A stretch of 64,000 nucleotides of DNA from Alphaproteobacteria bacterium (GTDB lineage Bacteria > Pseudomonadota > Alphaproteobacteria > JANQMY01): the NCBI GenBank assembly GCA_028289425.1, contig JANQPL010000011.1:248001-312000 (forward strand), given 5' to 3'. The position numbers were made by a program, and so were the translations under genes. The notes beneath the pieces were generated by a model. That model saw nothing but the letters and a program-made list of their open reading frames with translations, had not been told where the DNA came from and did not search any database. Each line of letters begins with the position of its first letter. The stretch's first letter is position 1. Shown in pieces: positions 44,013 through 53,733 of this stretch.

Positions 44013-44951
44013 ATGACCACAGAAACCACAGCTCTCACCCTTCGGCAGTTGCGCTATCTCATCGCGCTGGGCGAAACTCAACACTTCCGCAAAGCCGCGG
44101 AACGGTGTCACATCACACAACCATCCTTGAGCGCCCAATTGCAGACCATGGAAGAAATTCTTGGCGTGCAGTTGGTGGAACGCAGCCGGTCCGGCGTGGC
44201 GCTCACGCCCGTCGGCCGCGAAGTGGCCTCCCGGGCGCGCACCATTCTGGACAGCGTTCAAGGCATTGTCGATTTTACGGCCGGCGCTCAGCATGGCCTT
44301 GTGGGCACCATCAGGCTGGGGGCCAAATCCACCCTTGGCCCTTATCTTCTGCCGCATGTGGTCGCGAAACTTCACCGGAACCATCCGGAACTCAATCTCT
44401 ATGTGCGCGACGGCGCGCCGCGCGAGCTTGAGCATGAATTGGTCGACGGGCTGCACGACATCATCATCGCACAATTGCCGATGATCGGATCGGAATTGGT
44501 GGTGGAGCGCCTTTTCCGCGAGCCCCTCTATCTGGCGCTCGCATCGGACCACCCCTTGGCGAAGGAAACCAGCGTCTCGCCCAAGGATTTGCGCGAGCTG
44601 AAGGTGCTGTCGCTCAGCCCCCAGTACCATCTGCACGATCAAATCATTGCTCTGTGTAAAGATTTTGGCGCCACCCTGTCGCGGGATTATGAAGGCACCA
44701 GTTTGGATGCATTGCGCCAAATGGTGGGCATGGGCATGGGGGTCACCTTCCTGCCCGCGCTTTACGTGAAGTCCGAAATCCACGCGCGCAGCGAGGTGGT
44801 GGTGAAACCGATCACCGGCAAACGCATCACCCGCTCGGTCGGCCTGGTCTGGCGCAAAAGCGGTGGCCGGAACGTGGCGTATATTCGCGTCGCAGACGCC
44901 ATCCGCGACGTGGTTGCCAGCAAGTTCAAAGATCTCATCGTCGACGGATAG
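44013..44951 (+). CDS. OxyR-like LysR family regulator lacking the peroxidatic cysteine
   Basis: 312 residues. The HTH is F-R-K-A-A-E-R-C-H-I-T-Q-P-S-L-S-A-Q-L. The effector domain aligns with OxyR through L-H-D-Q-I-I-A-L-C-K-D-F-G-A and T-S-L-D-A-L-R-Q-M-V. In E. coli OxyR this segment reads C199-L-R-D-Q-x4-C208; here the position of C199 is His206, while C208 is kept as Cys215. A disulfide switch is therefore impossible in the usual way. It may sense something else, such as metal, pH or a small molecule. OxyR-type boxes lie before sbtA/nhaA and usp nearby, which suggests local regulation. Confidence 0.85.
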   Translation: MTTETTALTLRQLRYLIALGETQHFRKAAERCHITQPSLSAQLQTMEEILGVQLVERSRSGVALTPVGREVASRARTILDSVQGIVDFTAGAQHGLVGTIRLGAKSTLGPYLLPHVVAKLHRNHPELNLYVRDGAPRELEHELVDGLHDIIIAQLPMIGSELVVERLFREPLYLALASDHPLAKETSVSPKDLRELKVLSLSPQYHLHDQIIALCKDFGATLSRDYEGTSLDALRQMVGMGMGVTFLPALYVKSEIHARSEVVVKPITGKRITRSVGLVWRKSGGRNVAYIRVADAIRDVVASKFKDLIVDG

Positions 44952-45051
44952 ATGCCGCGCCGGACTTTCAGTCCCAGCACGACAACAATGTATGCGCCCC
45001 TGTCATAGACCTTTTGTGGTTTAGTCGCGCCGACGAACCAGAGAGGGCGCC

Positions 45052-45519
45052 ATGACCGATATCTTTACCTTGACCCCCATCGGACGAGTGAGCTGTACAC
45101 GAACGAAACCGGATGACGACCGCTGGGATGCGGAAGAAACGTCGATTGCGCTCGACCCCAGTGTTCTGGAGCCGAATGCAGCGTTGGAATTGGACAGTTT
45201 CTCCCATATCGAGGTGATCTATCTGTTCGATCGGGTGCCGGAGGCAAAGATCGAGCGGGGCGCAAGACGCCCGCGGGGCAATCCGGATTGGCCCGAGGTA
45301 GGCATCTTGGCCCAGCGCGGCAAAAACCGGCCGAACCGGCTGGGCGCCACCATGTGCCAGGTGCTTTCCGTGAACGGCACCACAATCCAAGTGCGGGGCC
45401 TTGATGCGGTGGACGGCACGCCGGTGCTCGACATCAAGCCGGTCATGTCGGGCTTCCTGCCCCGGGGGCCGATCCGCGAACCGGATTGGGCCATGGCGAT
45501 CATGGCAGCGTATTGGTGA
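45052..45519 (+). CDS. TrmO/TsaA-like tRNA methyltransferase
   Basis: 155 residues of the TsaA/VirR beta-barrel family: L-T-P-I-G-R-V at the N-terminus, L-D-S-F-S-H-I-E-V-I-Y-L-F, R-P-R-G-N-P-D-W-P-E-V-G-I-L-A-Q-R-G, and N-R-P-N-R-L-G-A-T-M with the expected SAM-facing loop, ending P-V-L-D-I-K-P. TrmO methylates t6A37 in tRNA-Thr with SAM. This copy has only the core domain, without the C-terminal extension of the E. coli enzyme; small versions are common. It stands alone, convergent with the GFA-type gene. Confidence 0.82.
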   Translation: MTDIFTLTPIGRVSCTRTKPDDDRWDAEETSIALDPSVLEPNAALELDSFSHIEVIYLFDRVPEAKIERGARRPRGNPDWPEVGILAQRGKNRPNRLGATMCQVLSVNGTTIQVRGLDAVDGTPVLDIKPVMSGFLPRGPIREPDWAMAIMAAYW

Positions 45520-45522
45520 CAG

Positions 45523-45960
45523 CTATTCTTCCAGCAACTCGCCGGTACCACCCACATCCGGATCGAAGTCCTTATATTTCGGCAGCCCATCAAAAATCCG
45601 CAGCACGCGCTCCGCGTAATGGCTGTGCAGCGTGGGCACGAAGGTGAGGCCCTGGATCGACACGGCGGGTATGTCCGTCATATTGATAGATGGATGATCG
45701 ACCATCACGCGGCCGCTGCACGACGTGCAGTATTTTCGGTGGCTTTCAGAGTCCTCCGTGTATTTGAAGGTTCCGATCCGATCCTCACCCTTCACAATGC
45801 GCACCTTGTCGATCGAATAAAGGCATCCGCCGTGAATCGGTGCGCCGAACCAGCGGCGGCATGAGTCGCAATGGCAACACGCCATGGCGGCCGGTTCGCC
45901 GGTGATTTCGAGCTGCACCGCCCCGCAGAGACAAGCACTCTTGTATTGCACTTCCGACAT
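45523..45960 (-). CDS. GFA family (glutathione-dependent formaldehyde-activating) protein
   Basis: 145 residues. Cysteines typical of the zinc fold are in A-C-L-C-G-A-V, C-H-C-D-S-C-R-R and Y-C-T-S-C-S-G-R. Gfa-family proteins bind glutathione and zinc; the formaldehyde-activating role shown for one member is disputed, so a function is not assigned. The ATG at 45960 follows a purine-rich AAGGAG-like region. It is divergent from the SDR gene by 104 bp. Confidence 0.82.
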   Translation of the reverse strand: MSEVQYKSACLCGAVQLEITGEPAAMACCHCDSCRRWFGAPIHGGCLYSIDKVRIVKGEDRIGTFKYTEDSESHRKYCTSCSGRVMVDHPSINMTDIPAVSIQGLTFVPTLHSHYAERVLRIFDGLPKYKDFDPDVGGTGELLEE

Positions 45961-46064
45961 GGCGCGTTCTCCTTCCTCATTTGCCACTGCAATCTGATGC
46001 ATGGGCTTGCACGTTCCCGGCCCAGGTACCACTTTAACGCAACCATCTTGGCACGAGGAACACC

Positions 46065-46844
46065 ATGCCCGACCTCACCGGAAAAATCAGTGTCATCACC
46101 GGTGCCGCCCGCGGCATCGGCAAGGCCATCGCGGGAGCGTTTGCAGACAACGGTGCAGACGTCATCGTCACCGACATTGACGATGTGGTAGGGGCCAAAA
46201 CGGCCCGCGCCCTCAACGCCCGGTACGAACATTTGGATGTGCAGGAAGAAAATGACTGGGAGCGGTTCGCGGCCCTGGTGCCGCAGGCCGATGTGGTGGT
46301 GAACAATGCGGGCATCACCGGATTGGAAGGCACTAGCCACTCGCACGATCCGGAAAACGTGCCCCTCGAAGAATGGCGCGCTGTCCACCGGGTTAATCTG
46401 GACGGCACGTTTCTGGGCTGCCGCTATGCCATCCGCGCCATGAAGGAAGAAGGCGCCGGCGCCATCATCAACATTTCGTCGCGCTCAGGCATGATCGGTA
46501 TTCCGGGGGCCGCGGCCTATGCATCCTCCAAAGCCGCCATCCGCAACCACACCAAGACGGTTGCCCTTTATTGCGCGCAACAGGGTTGGAACATTCGCTG
46601 CAATTCCATTCACCCGGCCGCTGTGCTGACCGACATGTGGGAACCCATGTTGGGCAAGGGTCCGGACCGGGAAGACAAGATGGCCGAGATCGTGGCCGAC
46701 ACGCCGCTGAAACGTTTTGGCCGTCCGGAAGAGGTGGCGGCCCTGGCGGTGCTGCTGGCATCGGATCAGGCGGCCTGTATGACCGGCACCGAACTCACAC
46801 TCGACGGGGGCATTCTGGCGGGATCGGCGGCGTCGCCGGGCTAG
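46065..46844 (+). CDS. Short-chain dehydrogenase/reductase
   Basis: 259 residues, classical SDR. The cofactor loop is [13 protein letters not shown] after strand beta-2 favours NAD. The tetrad is Asn111, Ser139, Tyr152 and Lys156 (N-I-S-S-R-S-G and Y-A-S-S-K). The C-terminus [10 protein letters not shown] is intact. It oxidises or reduces an unidentified alcohol or ketone. The gene stops 10 bp before a family B repeat that separates it from the convergent ptx operon. Confidence 0.88.
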   Translation: MPDLTGKISVITGAARGIGKAIAGAFADNGADVIVTDIDDVVGAKTARALNARYEHLDVQEENDWERFAALVPQADVVVNNAGITGLEGTSHSHDPENVPLEEWRAVHRVNLDGTFLGCRYAIRAMKEEGAGAIINISSRSGMIGIPGAAAYASSKAAIRNHTKTVALYCAQQGWNIRCNSIHPAAVLTDMWEPMLGKGPDREDKMAEIVADTPLKRFGRPEEVAALAVLLASDQAACMTGTELTLDGGILAGSAASPG

Positions 46845-46854
46845 ACGGAATAAA

Positions 46855-46946
46855 GGAAATAAAGGGGACACAATACTTAATTCCGATTGGGATCGACCCA
46901 GATGCGGATAACATCCCAGAATTAAGTATTGTGTCCCCTTTATTCC
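46855..46946. repeat. Palindromic repeat, family B, copy 2
   Basis: Inverted arms of about 28 bp (46855-46884 and 46919-46946), with one extra base in the left arm. They share the core GGGGACACAATACTTAATTC with 5222-5309, but outer bases are GGAATAAA instead of CAATTAA. The right arm supplies the stop codon and last residue of ptxE, so the repeat has been placed into, or has overwritten, the gene end. Confidence 0.9.
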
Positions 46947-47809
46947 TGTTGAGCCAGGAAAGAGATCAGACGTCTCGGTAGATCCCGGGCATGCAGATCC
47001 GAGCGGCAGACCACAAAAAATGACTTCCTGGCCGCCACATGATCGATGGGGCGGGCCACCAGCACGCCGGAAGCAACCTCATCGCGCACACTGCTGGCGA
47101 GCACCACCGACACGCCTAGCCCCGAGCGCACCGCCCGCTTGACCGCTTCCGTGCTGCCAAGGGAGCTGCCGGGAACAAGCTTGTCGGCCTGGCGTCCCAA
47201 CACCTTGCGCAAGAGGCGGCCCGTGCCGGTGCCCCGTTCGCCACCCAGCAGCGGCACTTGTAAGAGATCGTTACGGGTGATGCGTTTGCGCACCGCCAAG
47301 ACGTGGCCGGGCGGCGCGATCAACACTAACGGGTCTTCGGCAAAGGTCCGGGCCTCGAACCCCTCTGTCGGTTGCCACCATTCCATAACGCCCACATCGG
47401 CTTGCGCGTTCATGAGCCGGTCGTAGACATCCGGATTGGGGCCCAACCACAAATCGCACCTCTCCTCGTTCTCAAGTGTTTTCGAGAAGGCCGAAATCAG
47501 CGGCGGCAATGTGTAAATACCGATATTGCTGCAGGCCGCCAGGCGCACGCAGCGATTGCTCACCACATCATCCGCTTGCTGAGCAATGGACAGGATCGAT
47601 CGCGCCAGCGGTAGAAACCGCCGGCCCGCCGCGCTGAGATCGCATCCCGTCCGGCCTCGATGAACGAGCACGGCCTGAAGACCGTCTTCCAAGCGGCGTA
47701 GGCGTTGCGACACGGTCGGCTGGGAACAGTTGAGCGATGCGGCAGCGCCATGAAACGAGCCCGTCTCCGCCAGCGCAACAAAACAGGTCAATTGATCAAG
47801 GGACAGCAT
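46940..47809 (-). CDS. ptxE: LysR regulator of phosphite utilisation
   Basis: 289 residues. The LysR HTH is F-H-G-A-A-A-S-L-N-C-S-Q-P-T-V-S-Q-R-L-R-R-L near residues 18-40, followed by an effector domain with F-A-E-D-P-L-V-L-I-A-P-P-G-H. It is the fifth gene of a ptxABCDE-ordered operon and starts 3 bp after ptxD. In Pseudomonas stutzeri PtxE has the same position. The final codon and stop lie in a palindromic repeat. Function in phosphite control is inferred from order. Confidence 0.82.
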   Translation of the reverse strand: MLSLDQLTCFVALAETGSFHGAAASLNCSQPTVSQRLRRLEDGLQAVLVHRGRTGCDLSAAGRRFLPLARSILSIAQQADDVVSNRCVRLAACSNIGIYTLPPLISAFSKTLENEERCDLWLGPNPDVYDRLMNAQADVGVMEWWQPTEGFEARTFAEDPLVLIAPPGHVLAVRKRITRNDLLQVPLLGGERGTGTGRLLRKVLGRQADKLVPGSSLGSTEAVKRAVRSGLGVSVVLASSVRDEVASGVLVARPIDHVAARKSFFVVCRSDLHARDLPRRLISFLAQQE

Positions 47810-47812
47810 GGC

Positions 47813-48808
47813 TCAAGCCCCCTCCACCAGGCCGTCCGGCACCCGGCCTTCCAGCACGGCGATCACATTGTCGACGGCTACTTGCTCGATGCCCCGGCGC
47901 ACGCTTTCCACGGCCGATCCCAAATGGGGCGTAAAGCGCGTTCGGTCCGGCTGCTGCAACAGGCCGCGCGGGATGGCCGTTGGACGGCCCGGCAGGGCCC
48001 AGTCTTCGCAGGCAAACACATCCGCCGCGTAGCCGCCCAGGCGGCCGGCGTTGAGCGCATCGCACACCGCTTCTTCATCGACGATGGAGCCGCGGGCCGG
48101 GTTCACCAGAACGGCATGGGGCTGCATTTTGTTGAGTTCGCGGCGGCCGATCAGATGAACGGTTTCGTTGGTGAGCGGCACGGTCAGAACCACAAAATCG
48201 CTTGTGGCCAGCAGCTCCGAAAAACTCACATGGTGCGCTTCGAACGCCGTTTCTTCCTGTAAGGAAAGACGTTCCATGTCGTGATAGGTCATCGCGCAGC
48301 CAAAGGCGCGCAAGCGATGGGCGATGGCCTTGGCCAATTCGCCAAAGCCCACAAAGCCCACACGGCTTTCCGCCAGGCTGCGGCCGTAAAACTGCGGCCG
48401 CCAACCGGCAAAATCGCCCGAGCGCACATACGCATCGCCCGGCCCCATAAAGCGGCTCACACTGATCATCAAACCGATGGTCAATTCCGCCGTGGGCCCC
48501 TGAAGCAAATCGGGCACATGGGTGACCATGATGCCCCGTGCCCGGCACGCCTCAATGTCGAAATTGTCGTAGCCCCGCAGGGCACAGGAAATGATTTTCA
48601 GATTGGGCAGGCGGTCGAGAAAGTCCGCATGCACATGATCGGTCATGAAGGTAACCAACCCCACCGCATCGGGCGCCCATTGCAGGATCTCGTCATGGGT
48701 AAAGCCCCGGCCGCGGTCCTGATTGGCGATCACGTTGGCCACGGGCTCCAACTGCGCGGCAATATCCTCGTGGATCCAATTGGTGATGACGACTTTCGGT
48801 TTGGCCAT
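47813..48808 (-). CDS. ptxD: Phosphite dehydrogenase
   Basis: 331 residues of the D-2-hydroxyacid dehydrogenase family. It aligns with P. stutzeri PtxD, recalled from memory, over nearly its full length: P-D-L-L-x-x-P-T-A-E-L near 98, G-W-R-P-Q-F-Y-G with Trp136 and Tyr141 (W134, Y139), Arg239 (R237), Glu268 (E266) and His295 (H292) in the catalytic set. Lys76 of PtxD is Arg78 here (C-A-L-R-G-Y-D-N-F-D). The dinucleotide loop is G-F-G-E-L-A, and Asp177 at the position of E175 favours NAD. It oxidises phosphite to phosphate with NAD. Fourth gene of the operon, 7 bp after ptxC. Confidence 0.9.
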   Translation of the reverse strand: MAKPKVVITNWIHEDIAAQLEPVANVIANQDRGRGFTHDEILQWAPDAVGLVTFMTDHVHADFLDRLPNLKIISCALRGYDNFDIEACRARGIMVTHVPDLLQGPTAELTIGLMISVSRFMGPGDAYVRSGDFAGWRPQFYGRSLAESRVGFVGFGELAKAIAHRLRAFGCAMTYHDMERLSLQEETAFEAHHVSFSELLATSDFVVLTVPLTNETVHLIGRRELNKMQPHAVLVNPARGSIVDEEAVCDALNAGRLGGYAADVFACEDWALPGRPTAIPRGLLQQPDRTRFTPHLGSAVESVRRGIEQVAVDNVIAVLEGRVPDGLVEGA

Positions 48809-48815
48809 CGCCGCC

Positions 48816-49673
48816 TCACTTGAGCAGGCGGCGCAGGAACGAGCCGATCGCGTCCACCAGCGACACCATCACCAGGATGGTGATCAGAATGGCGGAGACT
48901 TCCGCATAGTCCATCAGCCGTAAGGACGACATGAGCTCGAAGCCGATGCCGCCGGCGCCCACCATGCCCATCACCGTGGACGCCCGGAAATTATATTCCC
49001 ACCGGTAGATGGTGGTGTCCGCAAATTGGGAGAGCACTTGGGGAAAGACCGCATGCTGAATAATCTGGAAGGAATGGGCGCCGGCCGCTTCGGCGGCTTC
49101 GATCGGCCGTTCATCCACATGCTCGATCGATTCCGCAAAGAACTTACCCACCATGCCCACCGAGTGAAAACCAAGCGCCAACACGCCGGGCAACGGGCCG
49201 AACCCCACGGCGGCAACGAACAAGATCCCCATGATCAGCTCCGGAATGCTGCGCAGCACGTTCAGCACCAGGCGGGCCGCCTGGTAGACCACGAAGTTCG
49301 GCGTCGTGTTGCGGGCCGCCAAGAAGCCGAGCGGCACCGATATGATGACCGCCAGTGCCGTGCCCGCAATGCTCATGGCGAGCGTGTCGATCAAGGGCCG
49401 TATCCAATCGCGCACATTGGTAAAGTCCGGCGGCACCATTTCGCTGCCCAAGACGGCAAACGCTTCGGGCGCACCGGCCAGCCGTTCCCCGTCGAACAGG
49501 CCCGTAAAACCGGCACTGACCATCACCAAGCCGGCAAGTGCCGCTGTAATCCAAAGCATTCGGCGCTGGCGGCCGTATTCTTCGGCAATCACCGCGTCAT
49601 AGCGCGCGGTTTGTTCCGCCGACAGAACCGGTCCGCCGTGCCTTACGGGAACGTCCGTCATGTGGCCACCCAT
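48816..49673 (-). CDS. ptxC: Phosphite/phosphonate ABC transporter permease
   Basis: 285 residues (281 if an alternative ATG at 49661 is used). About six transmembrane helices; the cytoplasmic coupling segment is E-A-A-E-A-A-G-A-H-S-F-Q-I-I-Q-H-A-V-F-P-Q-V, the EAA motif of PhnE-type permeases. It forms the membrane channel with the PtxA ATPase and PtxB binding protein. The gene is separated from ptxB by 83 bp that contains a terminator-like hairpin. Confidence 0.9.
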   Translation of the reverse strand: MGGHMTDVPVRHGGPVLSAEQTARYDAVIAEEYGRQRRMLWITAALAGLVMVSAGFTGLFDGERLAGAPEAFAVLGSEMVPPDFTNVRDWIRPLIDTLAMSIAGTALAVIISVPLGFLAARNTTPNFVVYQAARLVLNVLRSIPELIMGILFVAAVGFGPLPGVLALGFHSVGMVGKFFAESIEHVDERPIEAAEAAGAHSFQIIQHAVFPQVLSQFADTTIYRWEYNFRASTVMGMVGAGGIGFELMSSLRLMDYAEVSAILITILVMVSLVDAIGSFLRRLLK

Positions 49674-49692
49674 TTCATAAACCTGAACCCAC

Positions 49693-49729
49693 CAAAAAGA
49701 CGGTCAGAGTGTGGGCCACACTCCGACCG
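49693..49729 (-). terminator. Intercistronic terminator or attenuator between ptxB and ptxC
   Basis: On the minus strand a 14-bp stem with one mismatch (49729-49715 with 49714-49701; CGGTCGGAGTGTGG) is followed by a T-rich tract ending in TTTTT (49698-49694), the form of an intrinsic terminator. Placed after the binding-protein gene, it should let only part of the transcripts continue into ptxCDE, or stabilise the ptxAB mRNA. Confidence 0.8.
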
Positions 49730-49756
49730 CTGAGTTTCTTCCAGTGAACTAGTCGG

Positions 49757-51443
<1,687 letters not shown>

Positions 51444-51639
51444 AAGACACCCCGTCGCGGCCCGCCCGTTGTGACGGAAAACGTCGCCGCGCCCACAAAT
51501 TTGATAGATTGATTATTCTTATGGTTGGACGCGTTCGATTAAGCCTGTGAATTGCAACATGACGGCGACGGAATCTTGAACCTTTTGCGATGGCACCCTA
51601 TGAAGCCTCAATAACGGCGCCGAATGAAGGAGCTTCACC

Positions 51640-52254
51640 GTGACCCAGCCCATTCAGTTCTGGTTCGAATTTGCCAGCACCTATTCCTATCTCGCCGCCA
51701 TGCGCGTGGATGAAATGGCGAAGGCGCGTGGGGTGGAGGTTGCGTGGCGGCCGTTTCTGTTGGGCCCCATCTTCCATGCGCAAGGGTGGGACACCTCGCC
51801 CTTTGTGATCTATCCCGCCAAGGGCAAAAACATGTGGCGCGATTTCGAGCGCCGCTGCAAACAACGCGGGCTGCCCTGGCGCGACCCGCAAGAGGGACTG
51901 ATCGATCTCTTCCCGCAAAACAGCCTGTTGGCTGCACGGCTGACCCTAGTGGGCTTGAAGGAAGGCTGGGGGCGCGATTTCGCCCGCGCCGTCTATCAGG
52001 CGCAATTCGGCGAGGGCCGTGATATCTCCACTGGCGAGGCGCTCAGCCCACTGATCGAAGCGTCCGGCGGCACCGCCGACAGCGCCTTAGCCGCTGCCGG
52101 GTCACCGGAGATCAAGTCACAGCTGCGCACCAATGTGGAGGAGGCCATCGCCCTTGGCGTTTATGGCGCCCCCAGCTTCACGGTCGGTGAGGAGCTTTTC
52201 TGGGGCGATGATCGGCTTGAAGATGCCCTGGCGTGGGCAGTGGTTACGCGCTAA
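51640..52254 (+). CDS. 2-hydroxychromene-2-carboxylate isomerase (DsbA-like GST-kappa family)
   Basis: 204 residues. The N-terminal Q-F-W-F-E-F-A-S-T-Y-S-Y-L has Ser in the active-site position used by HCCA isomerases (Ser replacing the DsbA cysteine). F-L-L-G-P-I-F and N-S-L-L-A-A-R follow, and G-V-Y-G-A-P-S-F-T-V contains the cis-proline. It is GSH-dependent and acts in naphthalene-type degradation in known cases. The start is a GTG with GAAGGAG upstream. No other naphthalene genes are adjacent. Confidence 0.87.
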   Translation: MTQPIQFWFEFASTYSYLAAMRVDEMAKARGVEVAWRPFLLGPIFHAQGWDTSPFVIYPAKGKNMWRDFERRCKQRGLPWRDPQEGLIDLFPQNSLLAARLTLVGLKEGWGRDFARAVYQAQFGEGRDISTGEALSPLIEASGGTADSALAAAGSPEIKSQLRTNVEEAIALGVYGAPSFTVGEELFWGDDRLEDALAWAVVTR

Positions 52255-52261
52255 CCAACCT

Positions 52262-52897
52262 TTATTGTCCGCTTACGGATTGCTCTTCCGCCAGCTCCCG
52301 CACTTTGCGCATGAGCACCGACGCGCGGCGTTTGCCGGCGGGCTTTATGTCGAAGCCGGCGGCTTGCAGGCCCCGCGCGGTCCAGTGATTGCACGTGTTG
52401 CTTAAGTGAAATTCGCCGGTGGCGGGGTAGAACAGGCTGATGTCATAGAGCCCAGACGCTGACGAAGGCACGCGCTCGGCCCCGCCCCGGTCGAAACTCT
52501 CATGAAGATAATCGATGAGCGCCGAAAAACCGCCCGCGTCGAGGGAAAGCGCCACCACCTCGGTTTCCGGAAACACAAGGTCGGGTGTGCCCCACAACCC
52601 CACCAAATGCACCACGGCGGGCGAGACGGACATGATGGCCCCGAGCCCTTGGGCAAGGCCCGCTTCCCGGTCCGGGTAATAGGCTGCATCGCCCCAGCCG
52701 AATTCGAAATAGCGCGCCCGGGGAAAGTCAGCCGTTTCCGGGATCTTGCCCGCCGGCAGGTCGGCGCGGGCAATCACGATCCCCGTGTGCCAGCCATTGC
52801 TGGTCACATAGATGGTGTGGCTGGTGGACGCAGCCGCCGCAGCCACCGCCCACAAAAAAGCCAACACGAACGCCGCCAAGGGAAGCATGCGATTCAT
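52262..52897 (-). CDS. TIGR02117/DUF2459 family secreted protein
   Basis: 211 residues. A signal peptide covers about 1-23 (A-F-V-L-A-F-L-W-A-V-A-A-A-A-A). The body contains I-Y-V-T-S-N-G-W-H-T-G-I-V-I, Y-F-E-F-G-W-G-D-A-A-Y-Y, and N-T-C-N-H-W-T-A-R-G-L, the conserved family motifs including a His-Asp/Cys-containing set that suggests an NlpC-like or lipid-related hydrolase fold. Function unknown. The GST gene upstream ends 17 bp before, same strand. Confidence 0.82.
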   Translation of the reverse strand: MNRMLPLAAFVLAFLWAVAAAAASTSHTIYVTSNGWHTGIVIARADLPAGKIPETADFPRARYFEFGWGDAAYYPDREAGLAQGLGAIMSVSPAVVHLVGLWGTPDLVFPETEVVALSLDAGGFSALIDYLHESFDRGGAERVPSSASGLYDISLFYPATGEFHLSNTCNHWTARGLQAAGFDIKPAGKRRASVLMRKVRELAEEQSVSGQ

Positions 52898-52914
52898 GAG
52901 ACCACCGGCCCTCT

Positions 52915-53610
52915 TCAAAGAACCGCCCGCAGAGACGCTTCGATCTGGCCGCTGCACCATTCGTCGCCATAAGCCTCATCGCTCCGTTGACGGAGCGCTA
53001 CCTGTTCCGGCAGCGCGCCGATGCGGTCGGCAAGACCCGCTATCGCAGGCGCTGTGTCTTCGAGCATGGGCCGGAGGCTCGGGAATTTGGCGGTCATGGT
53101 GCCCCACAGAATGGCCGCGGTGAAATCGGCAATGCCGGGCGTTTCCGTTCCCAGCAGATAACCGTCCGCTTCCGTCAGATTATGGCGCCGGCCGGTCACT
53201 TCAAAGATCTCCATCCAGCGGGCGAGCCGCGGCTGGTAGTCTTTCCAGCTCGTCGCGGTCCACATTTGCGCGCCGTTATAGAGCGTCATCTCATAAAGCA
53301 CGTCATTGGCATCGGCGATCACTTTGTGGGTGAGTGCCGCGCGCACCGCATCCTTCGGCATCAAGTCATACTTATCGCCAAGATAGGCCAGGATCGCTTG
53401 GGTCTGCGCGAGCGACACCTCCGCAGCGTGATCCGTGAGCACCGGGGGCCCCATATAGGGAACCGGTTGCGTTGCCGGGTCTTCCTTCTTAAGGGCGAAG
53501 AGCTCCTCCATCGCCACTTCGTCCCAGTCGCCCCCCACATGAGCAAGGACCGAGCGGATGAACTGGCCGCGAAACGGCAGCGGCCAGTAATAAAGCGTGT
53601 AGTCGGCCAT
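52915..53610 (-). CDS. Glutathione S-transferase family protein
   Basis: 231 residues. The N-terminus Y-T-L-Y-Y-W-P-L-P-F-R-G-Q-F-I-R, with M-G-P-P-V-L-T and A-Q-T-Q-A-I-L-A-Y-L-G-D-K-Y, is of the sigma/alpha-like GST type with Tyr near the catalytic position. The C-terminal box is P-G-I-A-D-F-T-A-A-I. The ATG at 53610 follows GAAGGAAAG. It may be in one transcript with the downstream DUF2459 gene. Substrate unknown. Confidence 0.86.
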   Translation of the reverse strand: MADYTLYYWPLPFRGQFIRSVLAHVGGDWDEVAMEELFALKKEDPATQPVPYMGPPVLTDHAAEVSLAQTQAILAYLGDKYDLMPKDAVRAALTHKVIADANDVLYEMTLYNGAQMWTATSWKDYQPRLARWMEIFEVTGRRHNLTEADGYLLGTETPGIADFTAAILWGTMTAKFPSLRPMLEDTAPAIAGLADRIGALPEQVALRQRSDEAYGDEWCSGQIEASLRAVL

Positions 53611-53733
53611 GGGTCGCTTTCCTTCTTGGTGAGCGAGGCAGCACGCTAGCACCGCTGACCCTGCTCAGAAAGCGTCGATACCGATTTGATTTTCCGAGGG
53701 CGGCTGACCGCCCGGCACGCCGGGCGCGACTGA

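Noticed and set aside
44013-44951. Straight annotation as the peroxide sensor OxyR
   Set aside because: The peroxidatic Cys199 position is His, so the name would imply a function the sequence does not support.
51444-51639. Pho box or LysR operator upstream of ptxA
   Set aside because: Looked for CTGTCAT-type direct repeats and T-N11-A palindromes; only weak partial matches were seen.
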